64,000 bases of DNA from Uranotaenia lowii (GCF_029784155.1 NC_073693.1:155620848-155684847), one strand, 5' to 3'. Positions 1-11,640 are shown, counted from the stretch's first letter. Numbers and translations are program-made. Notes: generated by a model not told the origin, from the sequence alone.

Positions 1-1561
1 AAGGAAGCAAACTAATTGGCCGATAACTTGAAGGCTCTGAAGCACTTTTTCCAGGTTTCAAAATTGGAGTTACTTTGGCATTTTTCCATTTATTGGGAAA
101 ATAAGCCAAATGAAAACATTTGTTGAAGATTTTAACTAAAAAATTTAAAGTGCTTTCAGGCAACTTTTTAATAAGAATATAGAAAATCCCATCTTCCCCC
201 GGGGCTTTCATATTTTTAAATTTTTTGAAAATCAATTTAAGTTCATCAATATTTGTCTCACAAGAACTTTCAAACACATTTTGCCTAGAAAGAATATCAT
301 CAAATTCTAGGGAAATTTGAGCATCAATTGGACTTACAACGTTTAAATTAAAATCATGAGCGGACTCAAATTGTTGGGCTAATTTTTGAGCTTTTTCTGA
401 ATTAGTTAAAAGAAGTTTATCCCCATCTTTCAAAGTAGGAATTGGCTTCTGGGGCTTTTTCAGAATTTTAGTTAATTTCCAAAATGGCTTTGAGTAGGGT
501 TTTATGTCCTGTACTGCTTTAGCAAAATTTTCATTACGAATGAAATTTAAACGACGTTTGATCTCTTTTTGAAGGTCGCAATATATTAATTTCAAATAAG
601 GATCCCTAGTACGTTGATATTGGCGTCGACGAATGTTTTTCAGTCGTATCAAGAACTGAAGATCATCATCAATTAAAGGTTGATTGAATTTATGTTTAAC
701 TTTAGGTATTGAAGCGGCTTTAGCATTGACTATTGAAGTTGTCAAATTTTCTACAGCCAAATCAATATCTTCTATTGAATTCAGTGGAACGTTTACATCT
801 AAATTACGTTCAATAAAATTCATATATCGCTCCCAGTTAGCCTTTTGAAAGTTAAAAGTTGATTTTAAAGGGTTTTCAATGGGACTTTGGGATAAAGAGA
901 AAGTTACTGGAAGGTGGTCTGAATCGAGGTCCGCATGAGTAACTAATTGACTACAATGCTCGCCTAAATCCGTTAGAACCAAATCAATTGTGGAGGGATT
1001 TCTAATTGAAGAAAAACAAGTATGCCCATTAGGATATTCAACAGTATAATAACCTGCAGAGCAATCATTAAACAAAATATTTCCATTAGAATTTGATGAA
1101 ATATTATTCCAAGATCGGTGTTTTGCATTAAAGTCACCAATAATAAAAAATTTAGATTTATTTCTGGTGAGTTTTTGTAAATCTCCCTTCAAAAAATTTT
1201 TCTGTTCACCGCTACATTGAAAAGGCAAATATGCGGCAACAATTATAATTTTCCCCATAGAAGTTTCTAATTCAATTCCAATTGTTTCTAAGACTTTTGT
1301 ATTCAAAGAAGGAAGAAGTCTAAATTTGAGACGACTATTGATGACAATAGCTACACCCCCACCTTGTCGATCAAGTCGATCATTTCGTAAAATTTTAAAG
1401 AAAGCATTGCTTTTCAAGTTATTGTCTGGCTTTAAAAAAGTTTCAGTGATGGCAGCAATATGTATGTTTTGAGTTTTCAAAAATAAAAAGAATTCATCTT
1501 GGTTAGCCAGCAAAGATCTAGCGTTCCAATTCATAATATTTAAACATCTATTTGGATCCAT
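1..1561 (-). CDS. Jockey ORF2: AP-type endonuclease and reverse transcriptase, C-terminus outside window
   Basis: This is the enzyme for target-primed reverse transcription: an apurinic-like endonuclease nicks DNA and the RT copies the RNA from the nick. The start ATG at 1561 overlaps the end of ORF1. All 520 visible codons are open. Endonuclease landmarks in order are NIMNWNARSL (residues 8-17), the catalytic Glu in AAITETFLK (E40), IIGDFNAKH (D143), and the SDH box in DSDHLPV (D215/H216). The RT finger motif MKAPGEDGI follows at about residues 451-459. RT motifs A to E would lie beyond the left edge. All visible catalytic residues are present, so this copy may encode a functional endonuclease. 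Whether the RT is intact cannot be judged from this window. Confidence 0.88.
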   Translation of the reverse strand, partial: MDPNRCLNIMNWNARSLLANQDEFFLFLKTQNIHIAAITETFLKPDNNLKSNAFFKILRNDRLDRQGGGVAIVINSRLKFRLLPSLNTKVLETIGIELETSMGKIIIVAAYLPFQCSGEQKNFLKGDLQKLTRNKSKFFIIGDFNAKHRSWNNISSNSNGNILFNDCSAGYYTVEYPNGHTCFSSIRNPSTIDLVLTDLGEHCSQLVTHADLDSDHLPVTFSLSQSPIENPLKSTFNFQKANWERYMNFIERNLDVNVPLNSIEDIDLAVENLTTSIVNAKAASIPKVKHKFNQPLIDDDLQFLIRLKNIRRRQYQRTRDPYLKLIYCDLQKEIKRRLNFIRNENFAKAVQDIKPYSKPFWKLTKILKKPQKPIPTLKDGDKLLLTNSEKAQKLAQQFESAHDFNLNVVSPIDAQISLEFDDILSRQNVFESSCETNIDELKLIFKKFKNMKAPGEDGIFYILIKKLPESTLNFLVKIFNKCFHLAYFPNKWKNAKVTPILKPGKSASEPSSYRPISLLP

Positions 1562-2978
1562 GAGGGAATCGCAAAGTCATAATAATTTTGTTAGCATAAT
1601 TAAAAGAAGTTTGGAAAGCTTCAAACATTGAATTTGCTTTCAACATAAGTTGCATCATTTCCATTAAATTTTGATGCAAAAATTTTAATTTTTCCTCAGT
1701 AATCTCACCCAAATCAACAAAATTCTGAGGATCAGAAAATGAAGGAGAAGAACAAGTATTTGAATTTCGGGGATTTTCCCAAGCCTTCGCATGAACGTTG
1801 AGACTTGGTTTTTTCCCATTTTTATTAGTTAAACCTGAAGAGGGAAACCCATTTTCAACCACCTCTGAGAACGATAAACAACGAGTCTGGGGCGCAGATT
1901 CAGCACAGGTAACATTAAAACCACTTCGGGTATTACCCAGCCGTGATTCCAATGTAGGCCGAGGCTGACTGCGAACAGGCAGGTTGTTTGCCGGTCTGAC
2001 GTGTGTAGACGAAAAAGAGGAAGGAGGAGAAGAAACTTTTCTGGAAACTTTGGGGTTTTTCCTAGAAGCAACAATTTTTGCCCTAACGGGACATTCTAGA
2101 GAATTCGAGGAATGATTACCTGCGCAATTCGCACACTTAAAAAATTCTGTTTTTGGCTTATCACCACCAAAAAGGCATTTAGATTTTTCATGATCGAATG
2201 AGCCGCAAAACATGCATCTGGCATTCATTCTACAATTTTTAGTGCCATGACAAAAAGCTTGACAACGACGACATTGCGTAATATTTTGAAGAAAATTGGT
2301 AGAAGATTTACGAAAAGGTTCGAATTTGACTCGACAATGAAACATAAGACGAGCCTTTTCAAGAATTTGCAAATTATTAACCTGATCCTTTTTAAAATGG
2401 ATCAAATAAAGTTCAGGAGCAAAACCAACACTACTGGTATTATTCGTGTTGGTTCTTTTCCTCATTTGAATTACTTGAATTGGAGAAAAACCTAACAAAG
2501 AATTTAATTCAGCTGTGATCTCATCCGGTGTCTGATCGCCAGTGAGACCACGAAGTACAACTTTAAATGGACGATCACTTCTAGTGTCGTACGTAAAAAA
2601 TTGGTGTTTTTTATTATTCAAATAATTTAAAACCTTTTGAAAATCATTAAAAGATTCTGCCAATATACGAGCAGTTCCCCTTCGACCGATCTGAAAAGAA
2701 ATCTTCACATCCTTGACGGAAGTGACGATTTCTTTTCGAAAGGCATTGAAGTCAGGAATCGTGACCGTTATTGGTGGAATCTTTTCGTTTTTAAGAGTAT
2801 AAGAAGAAGAAGGTTTCTTAGTACTCTTATCAGAATTAAATATGAATATTTCCTCATCACCGATGTTATGAAGGACATCGAATGTGTTGGAAATTTCAAC
2901 TTTTTTGGGCGATGGACCTGAATTAGGCTCGGCAATCCGTTTCCTACCGGCCCTTGAGCCGGCCGATGACTTCCCCAT
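1548..2978 (-). CDS. Jockey ORF1: Gag-like nucleic-acid-binding protein
   Basis: ORF1 proteins of Jockey-type LINEs coat the element RNA and escort it to the nucleus. The frame is open from 3140, but I choose the ATG at 2978 (MGKSSAGSRAGRKR) because the residues upstream of it are hydrophobic and look like translated 5' UTR. This gives 476 residues. The middle carries a PRE_C2HC-like segment (KVVLRGLTGDQTPDEI) followed by three zinc knuckles. Two are perfect CX2CX4HX4C: CRRCQAFCHGTKNC and CMFCGSFDHEKSKC. The third, CANCAGNHSSNSLEC, is a variant. The N-terminus is basic and serine-rich, as expected for RNA binding. The stop lies inside the first codons of ORF2. There are no internal stops or frameshifts. 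Confidence 0.88.
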   Translation of the reverse strand: MGKSSAGSRAGRKRIAEPNSGPSPKKVEISNTFDVLHNIGDEEIFIFNSDKSTKKPSSSYTLKNEKIPPITVTIPDFNAFRKEIVTSVKDVKISFQIGRRGTARILAESFNDFQKVLNYLNNKKHQFFTYDTRSDRPFKVVLRGLTGDQTPDEITAELNSLLGFSPIQVIQMRKRTNTNNTSSVGFAPELYLIHFKKDQVNNLQILEKARLMFHCRVKFEPFRKSSTNFLQNITQCRRCQAFCHGTKNCRMNARCMFCGSFDHEKSKCLFGGDKPKTEFFKCANCAGNHSSNSLECPVRAKIVASRKNPKVSRKVSSPPSSFSSTHVRPANNLPVRSQPRPTLESRLGNTRSGFNVTCAESAPQTRCLSFSEVVENGFPSSGLTNKNGKKPSLNVHAKAWENPRNSNTCSSPSFSDPQNFVDLGEITEEKLKFLHQNLMEMMQLMLKANSMFEAFQTSFNYANKIIMTLRFPHGSK

Positions 2979-3240
2979 GCTGGAAAGAAAAGAGAAAATA
3001 TGAATAAAAGAAAATGAAAATAATTTTAGCACTGAAAAGTGCTGATTGAAATACAGGTAAGGAAAAAATAAATAATGTAAAATGTTCCTGCAGGTACACA
3101 GCAACGATACGATGCTCCGGCGTACGTGTTGACGGCTCAACGGTACAGATGGAAGTGAAAATTAAAGTTAATCTTTTCAAATGTATTCTAAAACAAGGCT
3201 TTCTTCTTAACGTGGGCATTATGCCCCCTCTTCCCCTACC

Positions 3241-3519
3241 TGAGAAACCTAAAAACCAGGAAAAGGATAAGAAAATGAATTCAATGCATTAAATATGGCA
3301 TAAAACCGATCCACATAGGGGTTTGAAGCTCATAACCACATTGGGTAAAGAGTGATAGAACGTTATTTTAGTTGAAGTTGAAATTCTTAGACTCAGATAA
3401 ACTTATTACAGAACAGGCAAGAGACATAAACGTTGTTATGTTGTTATTTAGCTTACAAAAAAAAATAGTTACATATGAAAAAGATTCATTTAAAATCATT
3501 ATTATCGAAAATAAGTCCT
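3241..3519. other. AT-rich flank, no feature seen
   Basis: AT-rich sequence between the Jockey 5' region and a Helitron-like monomer. I see no ORF or repeat structure in it. Confidence 0.5.
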
Positions 3520-3740
3520 AGTAAGTATACAAATCCACACCGCTTAACCGATCAGCCTGAAATTTGGTACAGCTATGTGTTTGTACCATGGTAAGGTTTT
3601 AGTAATAGTTCTGAGCCCCTCCCACCTAAGAAAAGGGACCCTCCCATACAACTTTTGTTTTTATTGCCACAAATCAAAAGTCATGGCACCCATTTTATAA
3701 CCGATTATCATTTCCTTAGGCGGATTGTTTTCACCATCAC
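3520..3740 (+). repeat. single decayed monomer of the Helitron-like tandem repeat
   Basis: Contains 'aaccgatcagcctgaaat' and, about 100 bases on, 'gggaccctcccatacaac'. Both match the monomers of the larger element at 19907-21616, where the same phrases recur about every 150 bp. Only one unit is present and neither terminus is recognisable. Confidence 0.55.
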
Positions 3741-4962
3741 CAAGGGCCGGGCATGAGAAACGACCATCCAGAGTTCACGTCACGTGTACTGGATAGCAAA
3801 CCAAAGGTTGCTGAGCATTACAAATTTGAAAGGGGAAATTTTGGCGGCTGTTTTTTTGTTCCTTCTACTGTTCGAAGCACGTGGTACCGATGCGAGATAT
3901 TTGGATGCAATAATGAGTCTACATTTGGATAGAAAAGTACAACTACCCTATTGGAAATATATTGACTAAAATTGTAGTGGTTTTTAAACTGCTCCCTATC
4001 GTCACTGTGGGGCTTTGAGAGTCTTCAAGAAATTACAGTGAACTGAAAAGTGACAGTGAATTGACTTCTTCTGCTGAATATCTATTTGGACTAAGTGCAA
4101 AAAAATCAATGACCCGTTTTTCATACATTCCAGCTGTTAAGAACCAACCATTATGATATTTTTGGAATTCCTTATAGAGAAAGAAAAATTAATTGGATTA
4201 AGAGTTCTAAGTTGAAGGCTGCGATTTCAACGCTTTTAAAGCCGTCGAGGAATTTTAATGGGGGATTAGATAATTGAATAAATAACTAAATCTTAAGTTT
4301 TCAGTTTTTTGCAATTCAATTTCATTGACCAATTTATAATTTAAGAGTTGGTTTTGATCATGACTTTGTTCAATTCTACCATCCAAATTTGAGAAAACTT
4401 ATTGTAAAACCGTTGAGTACTGCCTATTCATACAAATGATATCTTACAATTTTAACATAGATCATTCTTCACAACAATTAATGGGATGATTGTGTCCAAG
4501 AATAGAAAAATTGAAATTGAACTAAAATAAAACTAAAATAACATTTAAAAACTTTTAGTGGAACTTAAAACATTTAAGAACAAGTACTCATCAACCAGTG
4601 GGAAATTAAAATGCGAGAAAAAGCACACATGCTATTGAAAACATGCGAAGTGAGTCTTCAACAAGGATCGGAAACCTTCATAGAAGATTCTAATTAATAA
4701 AACTTGAATATACTATTGTAAGAGAAGACAATCCATCTTGAAAAGTTGGATAATCTCCAAAAGAAATTTTCATTAGATGAAGGATGGGGAACGTAAAAAA
4801 AAAAAATAGTTTTATCAAATAAAGATAAAATTTATAAAGTCAAATCTATTCAAGCTTTCTTTTAAGAAAAATGATGGGTATATAATGTTTTTCGTCATAT
4901 GATGAATAAGCATTCAATAGAAATTATTTTAAATTTCTATTCATAAAAATCTCATAACTATA
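3741..4962. other. unannotated AT-rich stretch
   Basis: No supported gene or repeat. The small ORF at 3784-3969 has no recognisable domain and is of a length expected by chance. Confidence 0.5.
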
Positions 4963-5937
4963 GGGGAGAATGAGGATACTTGATCCCTGGGGATACTTGA
5001 TTCCTTAGCTATATCTCGAAACTAGAATGTCTTACAAAGATCAAATGTTCTAGAAAAATGTGCCAAAATGAGCAAAATAACAATGCTTGTAGTTTAAAAA
5101 ATTTTTACAAAATATTTGTTTGAGTAATTGAACTTTGTTTGAAAAATTTCACAAAATGTATCTTGAAGATCTTTTTTCATCACTTTAAAATGTGCCTTAC
5201 AAGGGAAAATTATGGAAAAAATATTTGTTCCAATGTATCAATCGTTCGAGCTTAAAATGAACTTCATAATGCCATATTTTCAAAGCAATGGAAAACTCTC
5301 AACTTTTTTCAGAAAAAGTTTTCTAAAATGTTGATTATGGGTACAATTGATCCCCTAGAGTTGGGTACAATTGATCCCCCTTCCAAAGGGGCATATTCTT
5401 CTTCTGAATTGATTGTATGATTGCTGATTACGAAATTACTAATATTTATCCAAAAACTAATATTTATCAAACAATTGTCTGAAGTGAAGAGCAGAAATAA
5501 TTAATTTTTTCTTAATTATAAAAAATAGCGCCTTTGAGTATGCAATGTTATTAGCGTTGAGACAAAGTTATAGAATTTTCTTGTTATGTCTGCTATAAAT
5601 TGTGAAATGAGAACAAACATGACTAAAATAGTAAATTAACATTCTATCTTGGGGTTTTGTTTGTTTTTTATACAAGGATTAGGGCTTCCTGAATAAAAGA
5701 TCAAGTCTCCTTCAATAGGGGATCAAGTCTCCCCTAACTTCAGAAAAATCGCAATTTTTTTACTCCCACGAAAATGCTTCTAGTTCATCTACGGGTTCAA
5801 GTATCGTTCTAATTTTTAGAGCATAGAAACTTGAAGTTACAAGCTGTCAGAAAATGTCAAAGACGGCGAGTTGCTAATTTTTTCCAAAAAGATATGGTGA
5901 AAATAAGAAAAGGGGATCAAGTATCCCCACTCTCCCC
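4963..5937. mobile_element. MITE family A, copy 1 (975 bp, TA target-site duplication)
   Basis: The ends are inverted repeats of about 25 bp. The left end begins GGGGAGAATGAGGATACTTG, and the right end is its inverse with two or three differences. A TA dinucleotide flanks each side (4961-4962 and 5938-5939). There is no transposase, so it is non-autonomous. TA duplications suggest mobilisation by a Tc1/mariner-type or other TA-targeting transposase. The phrase 'gggatcaagt' and its inverse recur inside the right half as subterminal repeats. Two further copies occur at 8481 and 34320. Confidence 0.85.
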
Positions 5938-5939
5938 TA

Positions 5940-6359
5940 AGGTTTTCAATTTTATGAAAACAATAAACTATCTCTATAAAAACTTAAAAAAAAAACACTT
6001 TCAAAAGTTACAGGCCAAACAAAAGCCAAATTTCTAATAAAAATGAGTAAATATAAAGCTTTCAAAATTTCTAAAAGACAAACGACTCATTATGATTTTT
6101 TTTTTTCTTGTGGATCCGAGCAAGGCCGGGTAAAATCATTTAGTTAATAATATATATCATTGCCGTTGAAGCAAAAAAAAAAATTAGATTTTTAAAACAA
6201 AGCAATCTCGAAAATTGTGTTCAGATCTTAAATATTTTATAACAGTGATTTTTGTGTTTGGTTTTTTTTAATTTTGAATTTTAATTCAAAATTTGAATTC
6301 AGCATTTTGAACCTGCATGAAATGCCTGAATTCCGATTTCTGAATCTAAATTCCACACA
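5940..6359. other. AT-rich, no feature seen
   Basis: Homopolymer-rich AT sequence. The adjacent 68-residue ORF (5831-6037) straddles the MITE end and is not credible. Confidence 0.5.
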
Positions 6360-6374
6360 AAAATTGTCGATAAT

Positions 6375-6966
6375 GTAGAGAAATGAATCCAACTGTAGTC
6401 CCTGAAATTTCAACTTACTTCTAGTCCCTGAAATTTCAACTTACAGTTGGATTCATTTCTCTACAAAAAGTTTCGCTGACTGAATGTTTGAGTCAGGACC
6501 CATCTCTGGGTCACAGTTTAAAAATAGAAAATAAGGCGGTGCCAAACACCGAATTTGGTTGGATATCCAAATACGGCAAAAGCATCATTTTTCGTCATAA
6601 CTGACAACCCGTGCAGTATATGAGAAGGCAATGCAAATGTTGCCGCGCCTAAAATATCCAAATTTGAGTCCAACTACCGTAAGTTGAAATGATGGGAATA
6701 GAAATAGACTACGAAAATGATGATGATTACATGAGAAAACAATTCCCTTCATTCCGATAGACATCGACACTCGACCAGTATAAGGCGCAAGATGTGGGTT
6801 CAAGTCCTACCGGGAGACAAGGCGAATTGTTTTTTCGCATGTTTTTCAACATTATTTTCATCTTGTCTAGTCCCTAAAATTTCAACTTACAGTTGGATTC
6901 ATTTCTCTACAAAAAAGTTTCGCTGACTGAATGTTTAAGTCAAGACCCATCTCTGGGTCACAGTTT
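6375..6966 (+). repeat. repeat with internal tRNA-like module, copy 1 (retroposon-like)
   Basis: Flanked by near-identical direct repeats of about 15 bp (6360-6374 and 6967-6981, one mismatch). It ends on the right with CAGTTTAAAAA. It contains a pol III B-box-like GGTTCAAGTCC near 6791, inside a tRNA-like 3' half that runs to 6820. The 5' half of the tRNA-like segment, present in the 22-kb copy, is deleted here. The right-end block, from 'acagttggattcatttctc' to 'cagtttaaaaa', occurs twice (6441-6528 and 6890-6966). A short inverted piece of it forms the left end (6375-6396). Variable-length flanking repeats and an A-rich end suggest SINE-like retroposition. Foldback DNA transposition is the alternative. 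Confidence 0.6.
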
Positions 6967-6981
6967 AAAAATTGTCAATAA

Positions 6982-8478
6982 TTGTAAACCATATTTGGCA
7001 TTTTATAACAGCATCCTTAAATAGAAACCTCTTATTTGAAATTGAGTCTTTGATTTTCTATATTTATTTTGTCTCCAATCATCAATTCGTAACTTATATA
7101 GTGAATCTGAATGAAAATTATGAATGATGAAACTCTGATGTTTCAATTCTGGATCCCCTCTATGGATCTTTTTAAGTTTTAATTCTGCATAAGAACTAAG
7201 AGAAAAAAAAAATTAAATCCAAATCTTACAAACTGGTTTGTTGTATTAAATATTTTCTCTTATTATTCCGGAATGATAAGTTTCTAACATGCAATCTATA
7301 ATTTTAGTTTAAAGGCAAAACTAGAATTCAAATCAGGATTTTGTCCCAATAATAAACCTAACTGAAAATCAAGAATAATGAGCTGTATAAATATTCCCCC
7401 ATCCAGTTACAGGTTAAAAAATTTGATTTTTGTAAACAAATATTTGGAACCAAAACATTGGAAACGAATAAAACCTATACTCACTAGATTTTTTTTGCGC
7501 ACTGATCCAGGAAGGGGAAATCCGGGTTATTTTATCTAATAACTTTGCGCAATTCGGGCATTCGATTTCGAAGTTTACAACCCAAAATCTAGACAATTCA
7601 ACTCTCAAGAAACTCTTAAGTTATTTTTTCATCGAAACACAACAGTCAGTTTATTTGAATAATCTTTGCTCAAAAATAGTTTTTTGACACAAAATATAAA
7701 ATTTTTATCAAACAATTTAAATTTTTCTTTGGTTTAGTAAATAAAGTAAAAACATCCGAGCAAAATCCGGGCAATTCGACAACCTTAGTGAGTCTTATTG
7801 AAAATTCGATATTGGAGACTAGGCGTTTTTCAAGTTCAGTCTTTGAATGTCTATCAAAAAGTGAATTTTTTTTTTATTAAAAACTGTAGTAAAATTGTGG
7901 ACCTGGGATAAGATCTCGAGGTTTTGATCTTAGTCCTGGGTCGAGATTGTTACACCTGGTTCTCTTTAGTCGTTCACCAACATTTAATTAAGAATTTAAA
8001 TTTTAGAGTTAAGAGAAAAACATTTTTCTTGACATTTTTTTGACCCTCTCTCGCTCTTCCTACGGCCATGCTCTGGTCAGACAACTACAATGAATTTCTG
8101 TGACGTCAAATTTGAAATAAGCGATATTAACACTGTACAATGCTGTGGAATTTGGAATTCGAAGAATTGGATTTCAGAACTAGGATGGGCGTATGATAAC
8201 GAAATATCAGAATACGATGTTTGAGGAGCTTTGACTCTTATTAACTCTCTTAGCATTCTGAAGCTAAGGTAACTTGACACATGTGTTAATACAAGAGCAG
8301 TTACATAGTGAAACGGATATGTCTATCAACATGCGATACAACATGATTCAAAATACAATTTAAAGCCTTTTGACAACCTAAACAAAAACAACTTATTAAA
8401 CACTTTGTCCACAAAACGATATTTGAACGGCTTGAATGATTGAATAACCATGAAGGACTTTTAAAAATTAAATATCTG
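6982..8478. other. AT-rich, no feature seen
   Basis: No ORF with a recognisable domain, no tandem repeat and no inverted repeat that I can support. Confidence 0.5.
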
Positions 8479-8480
8479 TA

Positions 8481-9016
8481 GGAGAGAATGTCCTCATACT
8501 TGATCCCTGGGGATACTTGATTCCTTTGCTATGTCTCGAAACTGGAATCTCTTACTAAGATCAAAATGTTCTAGAAAAATGTTCCAAATGCAGCAATACA
8601 ACTTTTTTATAAGCTAAAAAACATGTAACCAAATATTTTTATGATTAAGTTGACTTTTTTTGAAAAATATCACAAAATATATCTTATTTATCCAATGATT
8701 GTCTGGCAAAAAGGGCTAGGAAATTTGATTTTCTTTTAAATTTAGAAAATAGCGCCTTTAAGTATGCAATGACACTAGGGTTGAGACATAGTTTTGAAAT
8801 TTTCTTCTTCTGATATTTATAAATTGTGAAATGAGAACAAAAATGACCACAATAATCAATTGACATTCTATATTGAAAATTTGATTGTTTTTTTTTTTTT
8901 TCAAGAATTAGTACTCCTAAAATGAAGGATCACGTCTACCTTAACTTAAAAATTGCCGCAACTTTTTATACTTCCATGAAAATGCTCTTGATCATCTACG
9001 GGTTAAAGTTGAAGAA
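8481..9016. mobile_element. MITE family A, copy 2 (internally deleted, right end missing)
   Basis: Begins after TA (8479-8480) with a left terminus closely related to copy 1. It follows copy 1 closely for about 170 bp and then skips to the part corresponding to copy 1 near 5515. Homology ends around 'catctacgggtt' near 9003. The right inverted repeat is absent, so this copy is dead. Confidence 0.75.
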
Positions 9017-9835
9017 AAATGGGTATTTTTCTCATAAACAAGTTTCAATCACTCTTGATAATTAACCATCTCATATCCACAATGAATCGATTCAAAATTA
9101 TCACTTCCCAACTGCATGCAGGCGCCTAGCAAGAATGTTGGAAGTCGATTGGCATTGCCCAACGGCCATTTCCGGCCGGTCGATTGATATTCCTCGGATC
9201 CGGACGAACCTGTTGAGTTGAGTTTATAGTTGCAAGCCTGCAGGCAGTTCAATTGCGAATCAGCACCCCCACACACACAGAAGGTTAAAAGTTAAATCCT
9301 TCGATTTAGGCACTCCAGGAGGGCCACTGCTCTCGAAATGAACGTTTCCGCTTTCGGTTGCTTCAGTTCCATCGAATTTCAGGCAAATTAATTTACAAGG
9401 CTGGAACCCTGGCAGGCTGAGGCTGACGATTGATCGATTCTCCGGATTTCGAAACGCACCCGGAAGGTGGCTTTGGGTCACTAAATTGCAATAGATGATG
9501 ATTCCGAGCGAACAACCAACTAGCCAAGGTAGGGCAAGGAATGCATCCCCGGAAATAAGGCATTTGCAAAGTGCACCCTCTGGAAATTGTTGCGTTACTA
9601 CTACCTGGACTAACGATGCGTGATTTTGTTCCAGTCCATCTATGCAGCAGTTTCCCGAAACGGAATGTCGGCAGGGTAATGGAGAGCAAGTCCTCACTGT
9701 AAAAATGGTTTCAATTTCAAACTCTCTTTTCGATTGAAACACGAACCGAACTAGATACGAAAAGTTTTTGAAACTATTTTCATCCAGAGTGCAGAATAAA
9801 CAACTCAGATAAAAAATAAACAATCTCTATTTACA
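9017..9835. other. GC-richer host-like block with an unexplained 187-codon ORF
   Basis: Base composition rises sharply compared with the flanks, and no TE signature is visible. The minus strand is open at 9260-9823 (187 codons), with a second open frame at 9393-9689. I recognise no domain, and neither product shows a convincing signal peptide or repeat. A possible splice acceptor (TTTTTACAG on the minus strand near 9697-9705) precedes the 98-codon frame. The block could hold an exon or conserved non-coding DNA. I do not call a gene. Confidence 0.3.
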
Positions 9836-11520
9836 CAGCAAAAATTGTTTCCTAAAAAATTACACAAATGTCCTGTAACAAAAGGAAGCAGGAAATTTAC
9901 CGTAATTTTACAGGTCGAATAAAAAATTACATGACATTTGTTTTTCAGTGTACAACTTTTTTACGGGACATTTGCTGTAATAATAAATGAATCTTCGTTA
10001 AATTTTGAGGAAAACAATTTAAAATTACAGGTTGATTTATTTTAAATGTTTGCAGTTTCAGTGACACGTAATAGTCAAAAAAAATTTCTGTGTAGTCAAA
10101 ATTTTTTTCTGTGTACCACATAGGCTTACTCGAATTTGCATCACGGAATTGAGTAACGCGCTTGGACCAGTTTTGTCTCATGAAAAGTATTTTTAGCCTC
10201 CTCTACTCAGGGTAGCAGGTATAAGTCCAGCTGGTACGTTTTCCGGAAGCTTTTCGGTCAATACGGCATCATCATCAAACAACAACAACAACAACAACAT
10301 CACCGGGACCCATGATTGATCATGTTATTATGCTACTCGGGGCTCATACAATCGCAATTGCAGGGCAGCAAAGATGAAAGCCAGGTCAGAGTTAGAAATT
10401 TTGTTGAGTTTGTTGACAGATGTAATCGAAATGTGCTGCCGGTTGTGTGCAATTTCGAAAAAGGAATGACTCCGACTTTTTTCGCCTTTCATCTTTGGCC
10501 CAAGTGGGACTTGTTGTTGGTTCCATGGAAGCCGTTTCAAAAATTCATAGCAATCGATTTGCAGCTCCAGGTTTGGGGGCCACTTAGCAAGATTAGCACA
10601 GGTATTTTACAAACTGATGATTCCTCCGGCAGGCTGCAGAATGATGTTGCCATTCGTTTCCGACCATGCCAGGTGCTTTGATTAGGTGAAACTTTTGATT
10701 AGGTTTTGTTACACGCCATGCAATCGTTGATTGGTTCGATATGAAACGTTTTGCCGGTTCGTTGCGTAAATTTCGTGTTAGCATTCAAAAGTTTGTCACA
10801 TGGCTGCGGACGGATGACGGGTGATAAATAACGCACGGGACTTTGATTTCGGAGTTATTATCGGGACGATGAAAGCATGGCAAGAAAGTTGTCGCGTTGC
10901 TAATGATGAACATGAACAATTACTGGCATTTTTAAGCAAACTTTTCCAATTTACGTCAGATGAAATTTTAGATAGAATTAAGTTGTAATGAACTTTAAAC
11001 GAGGAAACTCGTCCACAAGTTATTTTTAATGGCTGTTAAGTGTGTAATAGAGTCAATATTCTTCTATTCTATGAAATTGTCGTGTAACGGTGTTAGTCTG
11101 ACTATTCCTCCGAGATGCCTCAACCGATGCTCACAAGATTATTTTTAGATTATTCTGTAGGCATGAGAATAGGTTACTATCAAATATTTATAACACTAAG
11201 TTCTCCGCATTAATAAAATTTGTAATCATGTATTTGATTCAAATTAATGTCATAGCATACAATTCCTCATCCATATTTTTCAGCACAACTTGTTATGCAA
11301 AATATTCTTCACTTAGCAATATTCTTCGGAATTTATATACCTTGCATTTTTGAAATCGATAAAGTTGAGTTCTTGGGGGTCTAATATTGAGTTCTTCAAC
11401 GGTTATTTTATGAATATTCAATACCGATCTTAATAAGTCTCTTTTAGAATCTTTATAAGAGGAAAAGATACAAAACAGCTAAAACAAAACAGCTAAAACA
11501 TAAACACATACAGGATCACA
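9836..11520. other. mixed AT-rich and host-like DNA with a CAA microsatellite
   Basis: A (CAA)n run lies at about 10275-10299. The interval 10200-10900 is GC-richer and open on both strands over short distances (10316-10681 plus, 10328-10540 minus). Neither product is recognisable. 10900-11520 is AT-rich with no supported feature apart from a small direct repeat, 'aaaacagct', near 11473-11500. Confidence 0.4.
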
Positions 11521-11640
11521 ATGAAATTTGATGTATCCTCGAAAAGATTCCTTTTTATTAACTCTAAGCGTACATCTTTCGAAGATATGATGGCTAGCAT
11601 CTTACAAATACTGAAACCACCAACCCACAGAATGTGAACT
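11521..11640 (+). repeat. dispersed repeat fragment shared with 17700-17845
   Basis: The phrase 'gctagcatcttacaaatact', followed by a run of A and C-rich triplets, recurs at about 17800-17830. The preceding ~80 bp, including 'tctttcgaagat' here and 'tctttgaagaga' there, also resemble each other. Type and ends are unknown. Here the homology stops at the ITmD37E insertion. Confidence 0.4.

Larger units (their letters stand above)
1..3240 (-). mobile_element. Jockey-clade non-LTR retrotransposon (LINE), 3' part cut by window edge
   Basis: A two-ORF non-LTR element read on the minus strand. ORF1 is a Gag-like zinc-knuckle protein and ORF2 an endonuclease/reverse transcriptase. The ORFs overlap by 14 nt, which is a usual Jockey arrangement. 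The 5' end lies to the right. GC-richer sequence continues to about 3240 before the DNA turns AT-rich, so I place the 5' boundary there only approximately. The 3' half of ORF2 and the tail are outside the window. Because both ORFs are open as far as they are visible, this is the least decayed element here and may be a recent insertion. The clade call rests on the ORF1 layout and the ORF2 motifs. A CR1-like element is the main alternative. Confidence 0.85.

Noticed and set aside
6764..6830. tRNA gene suggested by GGTTCAAGTCC and an acceptor-like GGGAGAC
   Set aside because: The 5' half of the cloverleaf is deleted here. In the other copy the A box is poor and the module always lies inside the same repeat, so it is a repeat component and not a tRNA gene.
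9260..9823. 187-codon ORF as a secreted or membrane protein
   Set aside because: The hydrophobic N-terminus comes from AT-rich sequence left of a composition change. No family features are seen, and a second frame is open in the same interval.
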